Assembly (NCBI GenBank): GCA_032622095.1
Contig: CP136064.1
Location: forward strand, 255,919,863-255,983,862
Source: Siphonodentalium dalli
Taxonomy: Eukaryota > Mollusca > Scaphopoda > Gadilida > Siphonodentaliidae
DNA length: 64,000 nt
Direction: 5' to 3'
The notes under the pieces were generated by a model. That model searched no databases. It saw nothing but the letters and a program-made list of their open reading frames with translations, and had not been told where the DNA came from. Both the position numbers and the translations under genes were made by a program. Below, piece after piece: positions 56,075-64,000 of the stretch; positions within the stretch are counted from its first letter, which is position 1; the number at the start of each line of letters is the position of its first letter.

Positions 56075-56850
56075 GTCATTAACCAATTCTAATCAGTAGG
56101 TCGTATGCGTATCAGAAAGCATCAAGTTCATCATAGAGGGGACAAGCAAGCCATAATATATTACTACCAAATAACGCTCACTGATTTAGGATTGTACGAT
56201 GTTAAAATTCAACTGATCTTGCAAACCAACCAGCATGGATTCATGGCGTGTGTAATCATTTCCAGTCAGTAGGTTGCGTTGTATCATAAAGCATTGAGTT
56301 CATCAGAGATGGGACAAGCAAGCCATAATATATTAATAACACTTACTGATTTAGGATTGTACGATGTTAAAATTCAACTGACATTGCAAACCAACCAGCA
56401 TGGATTCATGGCGTGTAACCATTTCCAGTCAGTAGGTTGCGTTGTATCATAAAGCATTGAGTTCATCAGAGATGGGACAAGCAAGCCATAATATATTAAT
56501 AACACTTACTAATTTAGGATTGTACGATGTTAAAATTCAACTGACCTCACAAACCAACCAGCATGGATTCATGGCGTGTAACCGTTTCCAGTCAGTATGT
56601 CGCGTTGTATCAGAAAGCATCGAGTTCATCAGAGATGGGACAAGCAAGCCATAATATATTAATAACACTTACTGATTTAGGATTGTACGATGTTAAAATT
56701 CAACTGACATTGCAAACCAACCAGCATGGATTCATGGCGTGTAACCATTTCCAGTCAGTAGGTCGCATCGTATCAGACAGCATCGAGTTCATCCATTCAT
56801 CAGCGAGACATGCACGCTATAATATATTACTACCAAATAACCCTGACTGA
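56075..56850 (+). repeat. ~163-bp tandem array, about 4.7 copies
   Basis: 'gcaagccataatatatta' at 56146, 56318, 56481 and 56644 (spacing 172, 163, 163), with a degenerate fifth copy near 56812. Each unit also has 'gatttaggattgtacgatgt' and 'accagcatggattcatggcg'. Confidence 0.94.
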
Positions 56851-57410
56851 TCGGGGATTTGCTATTAGTTTGTGGAGTATTGATTTCTCTATCCCCTTGG
56901 TGCTGCTCTTTTCTCTGCTAAATCCCCACAGAGTTGGTTTGTAAGCTGCAAATGTATTTTATTACCCCTCGGCTCGAAGTAATCTTCAATAATCATACCT
57001 ACACAAGGTCCCCGCGGCTGCAGCTCGCTCCGCGATTTAAATAATTCGCCGTCAGATACTTCTTCCTCTGCTCACTGAGCCGTCGTTATCCAACGAAGCT
57101 TTTATTCCTTTGGGTGCGGTTTAGCCGATAAAAGGTCGCATTCGGAGAAAAATTGCCTCATCAAGCATGCCACATAGAGACGGGATATGAGTTCTATTTA
57201 GAGTTTATAGTTGCATGAATGCACCGAAAGGTTCTTGATATGTTGAACAAGTCTCGTTTTATCTCCCATTTGAATTTTGAAGACGGTTTATCTATTATGT
57301 ATTTGTAATTGTTTATATCTTTATGGCTGTGTCTATCTGTATTTGTTTCTTCAATATTGACCCCGAATCGTCATGACGATTGATGAAGTTGTATATTTCG
57401 GCAACTCAAA
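56851..57410. other. Repeat-free island
   Basis: No gene recognised. GC-rich part at 57010-57090. Confidence 0.4.
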
Positions 57411-57646
57411 TACAGTAATGCCCAAATTAATCGACTCCATAACCACAGCAGAATTATGGGTAACTTTTCAGGATTTAGTAGGAAATATGGCTTGTTGCCA
57501 TTCATCGGAAAGCTCTCGGGGCATCGGAAAGCTCTCCCCGACAGCTTTCCGATGAATGGCAACAAGCCATATTTCCGTCTAAATCCTGAAAAGTTACCCA
57601 TAATTCTTCTGTGGTTAAGGAGTCGATTACTTAGGGCATTACTGTA
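57411..57646. mobile_element. Family C palindrome (C13)
   Basis: Full length with TA borders. The apex is expanded: 'gcatcggaaagctct' is duplicated. Confidence 0.9.
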
Positions 57647-57700
57647 GATGTATGAGTTCTGACTCTTAATTACCTGTCAGAGTATTGGAAATCTTTCTCT

Positions 57701-57811
57701 CACTGAGAGCTTTCCGATGAATGGCAACAAGCCATATTTCCGACTAAATCCGGAAAAATTACCCATAATTCTGCTGTGGGTATGGAGTCGATTAATTAGG
57801 GCATTACTGTA
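57701..57811 (+). mobile_element. Family C half element (C14, right arm only)
   Basis: Starts 'cactgagagctttccgatga', exactly as C8, and ends 'gggcattactgta'. It lies 54 bases from C13. Confidence 0.85.
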
Positions 57812-58485
57812 AGTGAAACCACTGTTGTGATTGAACTAAGAGTTTTTAAGCGTACAAAATTTTTGTCCGAGAGTAACATGATCTAGTTCCTAACTGCATG
57901 ATAAGAGTCATCTCCCACACTATGCTTGATCGACCACTGACAATATTGAAAGTTTTTTTATTCCTATGAGAGTTTCACTACCCTTGTCCGATTTAGATCT
58001 AACAAGAGTTTAAAAAGGCGCAGCGATGACGACAAAAGATTGTCGTTGTTGAGAATTTGAACACAAGCACTATTCTGTTCCTTAAAATCGAAGGACTGCT
58101 TGTTGGGTTGGACATTTTGGGATTCGAGCATGAAAACATTTGAATGAACTGGCCTGCTTATTTTGGGGTTAAATTTTTCTACTTTGGTATTATACAAGCA
58201 ATGGCAAAATAATTCATTTTTATAGCGATGACCCCAAAGGATGCATGAGCACTATCTGTAATACTAATGATGAAACCCGCATCAATAATTCACACACAAA
58301 TGCCTTGATGTGAATTAATGTGTCCCAATAGAACCATTACAGCTCAATAATTTTAATAACCCAAGATGTTTTGTTATTATGTCCCTTGTTAGAGTGTGAA
58401 AAGGCTCCTTCTGCATCATGTTTTAGAGGTTGTTCGAGTGCAAACAGCCTCCTTCTGTGTTGTGTTATACTGGTTGTTAGTTATG
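57812..58485. other. No recognised gene
   Basis: Unique-looking; a 77-codon minus-strand frame (57964-58197) has no supporting signal. Confidence 0.4.
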
Positions 58486-58920
58486 TGGCGATTCCTTCTG
58501 ATTGTCGTTTTTGAGGCCGCTGGTTTTGTTCCGATTCCTTCTGATTGTCGTTTTCGAGGCCACTGGTTCTGTTCCGATTCCTTCTGATTGTCGTTTTTGA
58601 GGCCGCTGGTTTTGTTCCGATTCCTTCTGATTGTCGTTTTTGAGGCCGCTGGTTTTGTTCCGATTCCTTCTGATTGTCGTTTTCGAGGCCACTGGTTCTG
58701 TTCCGATTCCTTCTGATTGTCGTTTTTGAGGCCACTGGTTTTGTTCCGATTCCTTCTGATTGTCGTTTTCGAGGCCACTGGTTCTGTTCCGATTCCTTCT
58801 GATTGTCGTTTTTGAGGCCGCTGGTTCTGTTCCGATTCCTTCTGATTGTCGTTTTCGAGGCCGCTGGTTTTGTTCCGATTCCTTCTGATTGTCGTTTTCG
58901 AGGCCACTGGTTCTGTTCCA
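58486..58920 (-). repeat. 43-bp tandem array, about 10 copies
   Basis: Unit 'gattgtcgttttcgaggcca' + 'ctggttctgttccgattccttct'-like remainder. Two subtypes (cgaggccactggttctg; tgaggccgctggttttg) alternate. The unit has no stop in any minus-strand frame, so three overlapping frames of up to 163 codons arise by chance. Confidence 0.95.
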
Positions 58921-59261
58921 GTTAAATCGAGCCCAGTTTAAGAAGTTTTGTCCATACATTTCTTCTAAGGTTGTTCATTGAACTAAGACGTGTTCTTTTA
59001 ATCTTGGGCATGTTGAAATTTTATCCAATTTTACACTCAAGTGAATTTCAAAGGGGGTTTGACAAGTTGCATCAAATGGTTCACAACTGAGCCGACAAGG
59101 ACTTGATCAAGAGTCTAATGTATTATGTCGGGATAATCTTTGGATAATCCGTGAATATCCACAGTGATTTAATTGCCCATACTAATACCTCACCAATGTA
59201 GTTGGTTAGTGTTCATGTGTGTGTGGACAAGCCTGGATATGTGTCTAGTTGGACCAACAAG
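58921..59261. other. No recognised gene
   Basis: Unique-looking sequence. Confidence 0.4.
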
Positions 59262-59350
59262 CCTGCGTTTAGTGTGCCTGACATTTGCAGAAAGAGGTCC
59301 CTAAGGGTGAAGTTAGTGGTGCTATCCCGCACGCGCCACCAAATTCACGG
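59262..59350. mobile_element. Family D left-end fragment (D18)
   Basis: 'gcctgcgtttagtgtgcctg', then an eroded hairpin. Confidence 0.72.
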
Positions 59351-59693
59351 CTGGTGCCTAACAAGGCATGTCTTATCCTCCCCACAACGCTGGGCACCCA
59401 GCCAAGCAAATTACCACTAATCCGCATGCATTTGCTTGTCTTGTTGGATTGCCACTATAAACAAATCTTACTGTGTTCTATGAAACCTGTTAGCTTTGGC
59501 TCTATAAGATATGATGTACACACAGGTATGAATCTCTAACTGATGACTTTATCTCCATTTGTTTGTCTTCGTTCCTCCTTGCCATCTTTTTTGGCTTGCT
59601 AAAGTCATGTCTGAGTTTTGTATGTTTCGGTATCGGAGAAGGTCACTGTTCCCTCGACTTTTAAGATTCATATGGCTCTATTTCCGGTCTGTG
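59351..59693. other. No recognised gene
   Basis: Unique-looking sequence. Confidence 0.4.
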
Positions 59694-59697
59694 TTAA

Positions 59698-59922
59698 CAC
59701 TTCCATGACTTGAGCTTCCTGATATTTTGCGAAACTCTGTGCCAATTAACATTCCCACAGGAGACATCGCATATATAACAGAATGCATTGACCTAACGAT
59801 ATTTAACTTGACCTTGTAATCCAGTGCATTCTCTCTCTCCCTGTGGGAGACTCGGATATATAGGAGAACGCACTGGCACAGGATCTTTAATGCTGCACCA
59901 GAACATCTCCCATCATGATCTG
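59698..59922 (-). mobile_element. Family B element (B10)
   Basis: TTAA at 59694-59697 and 59923-59926. Reverse orientation; both hairpins eroded. Confidence 0.8.
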
Positions 59923-59926
59923 TTAA

Positions 59927-60422
59927 CATAGGCTCATATTCATGCTGGTACTGAGTCCATCATATTCAAATTTTCATTTCTTGGAACACTTGCGGTATTT
60001 CACCAAATCACATCACATCTTGGGATGTTAATTGCAATTAGATGCATTTATCTTGGTGCCACTAATAGTGAGTTGTGATTGGCGCTGCTGACATGGAATC
60101 TGGCCACATGGGATATAGAAAGTCTATGGCAAATAATCAGACCCACTATTTATGTGCGGGTCTGTAGTTAACTTTGACTGATCCAGACCTTACCTGTTTG
60201 TTGATTTGCCATTTTTCCACCAACAACTTCAAATTTATAACTACATTCTATCCCTGGAAAAGACTAAATTCTCAAATTCCATGTTTATCTGCCCCATTTC
60301 ACAGAATTTTTAAATTGGTGCCTTAACTTTTTTCAATGTGGAAAAATCGCATATCACAAACTAATACATATCATAATATGTCTATGCTCAGGAAATAAAG
60401 ATTCCTTCTCAAATAAAATTAT
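59927..60422. other. No recognised gene
   Basis: Unique-looking sequence. Confidence 0.4.
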
Positions 60423-60426
60423 TTAA

Positions 60427-60808
60427 CCCTTTACCCAACAGAAGGGCCCTGTGCCAATGCATTCTCTTATATATGCGAGTCGACCATAGGTCGCCTCGCA
60501 TATATAAGAGAATGTATTGGCTTAACACATTACAAATTCTAAAATTGTTAAAGAATGTAAGAAAAAATGGTAAAAAGTGTTTAAAAAAGATTTTTTTTAG
60601 GCCAATGCATTCTCTTATATATGCGAGGCGACCTATGGTCGACTCGCATATATAAGAGAATGCATTGGCACAGGGCATAACTGTAACCATCACAATGTGG
60701 TCAATGAGCCGGTTCCAATGATATCAATATTTGTATGGTTTTATTGAGACAGACCCAAGATAATTTAGGCTGTTGCAGCTTTATTTGGCCGGTTTGTTGG
60801 GTAAAGGG
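60427..60808 (-). mobile_element. Family A element (A6), 382 bp
   Basis: TTAA at 60423-60426 and 60809-60812. One arm of hairpin 1 has a mismatch (gagaatgtattggc). Confidence 0.88.
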
Positions 60809-60849
60809 TTAATAATGTCAAGATTCCTTGCTTGATTCCTATCGCCAAA

Positions 60850-60906
60850 TCATGTAACCATTCATGTAACCATTCATGTAACCATTCATGTAACCATTCA
60901 TGTAAC
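60850..60906 (+). repeat. 12-bp tandem repeat
   Basis: About 4.5 copies of 'ccattcatgtaa'. Confidence 0.92.
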
Positions 60907-61430
60907 ATGTAGCCAACACCAGAATTAGATTCCTCATCTACGTCTGTCAGTAATATATCAGTAAAAAGTGTTCTTGATATCCCAGAAGATGAGCTTTGTA
61001 GAGAGAATACAGAAATACATGGTATTACTTGTCAGACAGATATAAATTGTTGGGATAGGTGTTCAAAGGTTATCGTTCTTAACATGCCGCATGACATGTA
61101 AAGCATGTGAAAGTACATATGATGCATGCCATTCCTAGATAGTGCTATCAAAACGTCAAATCTGCAACTGTAAACTGTTCCAAACATTGATAAGAGCCAT
61201 TTACTCCTCAGTGCAATGCGTTGATAACAATGATTGATCGTTTCCACACCACTCGTGCAATAATATCCGTATCTCGGTCAAAAATTCTGCTGCACCTTTT
61301 ATTTGAAGTTTGCCAGATTGTACTCTGTAGAAAAAGTGCACATTTTAGGGTCCCAAGAATGCCCTCAAACTTTGGATTAGATGACATGTGGAGCTGTAAA
61401 GTAAGGAAACGGATTGCTAGATACATGATA
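60907..61430. other. No recognised gene
   Basis: Open on parts of both strands (61208-61430), but no splice sites or motif. Confidence 0.4.
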
Positions 61431-61541
61431 TACAGTAATGCCCTAAATAATCAACTCTTTAACCACAGCCGAATTATGGTTAACTTTTCAGGATTTAGTC
61501 GGAAATATGGCTTGGGAGTTGATTATTTAGGGTATTACTAT
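61431..61541. mobile_element. Family C internal-deletion copy (C15)
   Basis: Left arm complete to 'ggaaatatggcttg', then directly 'ggagttgattatttagggta'. Right arm lost apart from the terminus. Confidence 0.85.
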
Positions 61542-61858
61542 ATGCTATTTAGTTGCTATGATTGTCATCCATGTAAATTCCAAGAAATTTAAAGTCATAC
61601 ATACACCCAGCCCTCATAATTTGTTACGGCAATCAGCAATGCCAAATTCATTTGCTGAAGCAAACTCAGCAGGGCCTTGGCAAAGGGTTGCCATAGTGGA
61701 TTGCCAAAGCCAAACAATCTGAATTAAGAGGGCACGACACCCGTTGTTGATCATCAACTCCAACATGAAATCCAAGATTAAATGTCTTGTCTGAACATGA
61801 GATGATTTATCTTGATTTCACTGCATTGTAGCTAAAAGATGTCACATAATAAAATATA
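61542..61858. other. No recognised gene
   Basis: A local inverted pair 'ttgccaaagcc/ggccttggcaa' around 61670-61705; otherwise unique. Confidence 0.4.
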
Positions 61859-62094
61859 TACAGTAATGCCCTAAGTAATCGACTCCTTAACCACAGCAGA
61901 ATTATGGGTAACTTTTCAGGATTTAGTCGGAAATATGGCTTGTTGCCATTCGTAGGAAAGCTGTCGGGGAGAGCTTTCCGATGCCCCGAGAGCTTTCCGA
62001 TGAATGGCAACAAGCCATATTTCCGACTAAATCCTGAAAAGTTACCCATAATTCAGCTGTGGTTAAGGAGTCGATTATTTATGGCATTACTGTA
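61859..62094. mobile_element. Family C palindrome (C16)
   Basis: Full length with TA borders. Like C13, the apex segment 'gagctttccgatg' is duplicated. It abuts the family B fragment that follows. Confidence 0.9.
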
Positions 62095-62219
62095 TATGCG
62101 AGTCGCCCATAGGGAGCATCGCATATATTTACCTTGACCTTGTAAGCCAGTGGGAGCCTCGCATATATAAAAGAATGCACTGGCACAGGATCTGTAATGC
62201 TGCTCCCATCATGAAAGGG
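62095..62219 (-). mobile_element. Family B fragment (B11) adjoining C16
   Basis: Starts in a hairpin loop 'tatgcgagtcgcccataggg' and ends 'gctcccatcatgaaaggg' before TTAA at 62220-62223. C16 probably inserted at a TA in its hairpin. Confidence 0.78.
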
Positions 62220-62223
62220 TTAA

Positions 62224-62735
62224 TTTCATTAAAAACATTGAAACCTGTGATGGCTAGAATATTTTGTTGATGTTACAAGAGCTGGCTTGCTTTGAGAATT
62301 AATCTTACACATCATGCAAACGATTAACTTTCTGGTCACCATCCAGGCGCCTGACACGACTTCATAAATAATGGGTTAACACAGGCCAAATTTCCCTTCC
62401 TCTTCAATGAATTTTTTGATGCTAATGCCAGCTCATCATGAAAGGTTTGTTTGGCGGGATTCTGTGCGGTTTTGCAGTTATGCTGCCAGGGAAAAAGGTA
62501 ATTACGCTTTGGTGGTTAATGGCAGTTTGGAGTCGGATCAAGACATGAAATTCTTGTGAACATTTTTTCTCAGCTAATATCTGCTGTGAGAAATATGTTT
62601 ATCTGCCAGAAGCAGAAAGGAGAGATTTGTGTAATGTGATGATAACAGACGCCTCGAGTCAGTGTTGTTAGATCATAAGAGTTGCACTAACTTGCCTTCC
62701 CACCAAGCCATGCATTTCCTATTATTCCTTCCTTC
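62224..62735. other. Repeat-free island
   Basis: 'tgtgcggttttgcag' and 'aaaggtaattac' near 62480-62502 mimic a 20-nt exon, but the length is not divisible by three and I do not call it. Confidence 0.4.
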
Positions 62736-62873
62736 GTTGGTTATATAACACCGCCTTTGCGCGGAGGATGAGACAACGGAATAGCAAGAATGTGACCTTT
62801 GATATTAATCGAGTAAAAGAAATGCTGAGCGCGAGCATAGACCTATTACTGAAGGCGGTGTTATATAACCAAC
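62736..62873. mobile_element. 138-bp inverted-repeat element, GTTGGTTATATAACACCGCC ends
   Basis: Ends gttggttatataacaccgcc and ggcggtgttatataaccaac are perfect complements. No convincing target duplication. Confidence 0.8.
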
Positions 62874-62989
62874 AGAAGAACGAATACACCACTGGTTAAG
62901 TTGTCCTGTAACAGCAAAATGATGCTGTTACTATAAACAGTATCGTTTTATTTTTCTAAAGTTGTAACTTTTGTGTTTGGCTATAATCA

Positions 62990-63098
62990 GTGAGAGCTTT
63001 CCGATGAATGGCAACAAGCCATATTTCCGACTAAATCCTGAAAAGTTTCCCATAATTCTGCTGTGGTTAAGAGGTCGATTACTTAGGGCATTACTGTA
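62990..63098 (+). mobile_element. Family C half element (C17, right arm only)
   Basis: Starts 'gtgagagctttccgatgaat' and ends 'gggcattactgta', directly followed by a family B right end. Confidence 0.85.
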
Positions 63099-63137
63099 TA
63101 TAAGAGAATACATTTCAGGAAGCTCATCATGGAAGGG
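63099..63137 (+). mobile_element. Family B right-end scrap (B12)
   Basis: 'tataagagaatacatttcag' to 'catcatggaaggg' before TTAA at 63138-63141. Confidence 0.72.
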
Positions 63138-63141
63138 TTAA

Positions 63142-63804
63142 GTCAATAGATTTTTTATAATCTGGATAGAAAGGGCTTGCATGAATAAATTATACAACTA
63201 TTTCATAGCGTTTTTTCATGACCATTGGAAGCTAATGTATCTGATTTTCTGCATAGTTGCTTCATTGTAATCTTATCCACGGTTCATTTAACCTCATTTA
63301 CAAGATTTCTTTATCGCTAGTAAAGACAGCATGCCTCATCAGATTTGATATCACCACATGTCTGGGAGAAAGGACATGAATTCTCAAGTACGCCTTCAAA
63401 TAGGCTGCCCACAACCCTGGGGCCAAACAGAAACACTTATTTGTTTCCGATTTGTTTGTCATAAAAATTCAGGCAAGCAAGTAAAAGTATGGGATTTTTT
63501 TTTTTTGGAATTATTTTTATTAGAATGAGCCTTGCATAGACTATTTATAGGCAATTAAAGGGTTTCCTTGTTTCTATTCTACAACCATCTATGGCAGAAT
63601 GGAAAGTCCCTCATAATTTAAACATCTGTGTAGTAAAGACATCTAGGACCCGAAAATGGTATTGTCTACACTGCATTTAGTCAAAGTCATTATGATAATC
63701 AAAGATGTTTGTAAAATTCCTGAAATTTGGTTCAATTTTGCTCAAAACAACATATAAACAGCATATAAACATTGTCAACTTCTCAAATTTACAGTATGTG
63801 CTGC
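63142..63804. other. No recognised gene
   Basis: Unique AT-rich sequence. Confidence 0.4.
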
Positions 63805-64000
63805 CAATAGTGTGTCTGGACATTTGCAGAATGAGGTCCCCAGAGGCAGGCTAGCATCACCTAATTTTCCCTATGGGAACCTCATTCTGCCTTGACCACA
63901 ACTGCTATGGGAGACCTAGAAAAGATTGAAGTTCCCCTGGTGAAGTTCACCCATTAGTCACCTCGATTATGCATTTTATCTTCTGCAAATTAGGGGATAT
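63805..64000. mobile_element. Family D element (D19), cut by window edge
   Basis: 'aatagtgtgtctggacattt', one hairpin, and the 'gcaaattaggggatat' middle part running off the end. Confidence 0.78.

Noticed and set aside
58416-58959. Overlapping minus-strand frames up to 163 codons (NDNQKESEQN-type repeats)
   Set aside because: They are the 43-bp array read in its three frames. A stop-free unit whose length is not divisible by three opens all three frames automatically, and no splice or start evidence exists.
3559-62137. Recurrent small protein MGNFSGFSRKYGLLPFIGK... in many places
   Set aside because: It is the arm of the family C palindrome translated. It appears on both strands of the same copies and is truncated wherever the element is.
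62460-62515. 20-nt exon between 'ttttgcag' and 'gtaattac'
   Set aside because: Length breaks the frame, the donor is weak, and there is no composition signal.

Overview
This is a repeat-dominated, AT-rich stretch of a eukaryotic nuclear genome. It shows no bacterial gene structure, no rRNA or complete tRNA gene, and no long open frame. The style of the repeats (many short inverted-repeat transposons, an (AATC)n tract after a short conserved-looking lead-in, motifs like 'ccagagttatggcc' near 48.0 kb, a tRNA-like SINE head, long poly-G/poly-C tracts) suggests a marine invertebrate, perhaps a mollusc such as a bivalve. This is an inference from general familiarity and is not proven here. Nearly every open frame of 60-160 codons falls in a palindromic transposon or a tandem array and is not a gene.

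The only credible coding sequence is three short, widely spaced, plus-strand exons: 22219-22356 (138 nt), 26879-26914 (36 nt) and 40241-40267 (27 nt). Each has an AG acceptor after a pyrimidine-rich tract and a strong GTRAGT donor, and each length is a multiple of three. They read as parts of a Ser/Asp/Glu-rich, probably disordered protein segment. The simplest reading is that most of the window is intron of one large host gene. I could not identify the gene.

The rest is a layered record of non-autonomous DNA transposons. (1) TTAA-flanked elements with termini starting CCC (piggyBac-like by target and terminus): family A (CCCTTTACCCAACA ends; 6 copies), family B (CCCTTYCATGAC ends; about a dozen copies or fragments), one CCCTTTGAGTGCCAGG element, and a CCTCTTCGCTGCT family. 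(2) TA-flanked long palindromes (family C, TACAGTAATGCCC ends; 17 copies or half copies; Tc1/mariner-like by target). (3) Elements with 8-bp target duplications (hAT-like): family D (CAAGYCTTG ends, about 19 copies) plus five larger or unrelated elements at 1659-2464, 11424-11791, 21083-22172, 27458-28445 and 41879-41972. (4) Other inverted-repeat families (E, G, H, K, and singletons at 15537, 39024, 42472, 62736).

Tandem arrays are abundant. By region: 0-1.4 kb a 68-bp satellite; 5.6-6.65 kb a 37-bp array; 8.4-9.1 kb a 55/61-bp array; 12.2-13.7 kb 28-bp and 21-bp arrays; 17.3-18.2 kb a ~140-bp array; 34.8-35.6 kb a 31/32-bp array; 38.7-38.95 kb a 27-bp array; 44.9-45.7 kb short arrays; 48.2-49.4 kb a ~450-bp triplication; 50.0-50.2 kb a 22-bp array; 56.1-56.8 kb a ~163-bp array; 58.5-58.9 kb a 43-bp array. 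Several of these have units that are recognisable pieces of neighbouring transposons.

The most unusual observation is a hairpin module (arms GCCAATGCATTCTCTTATAT / complement) that sits inside elements with at least four unrelated terminal inverted repeats and whose two arms change together between copies. All family assignments come from reading the sequence by eye. No database search was run.
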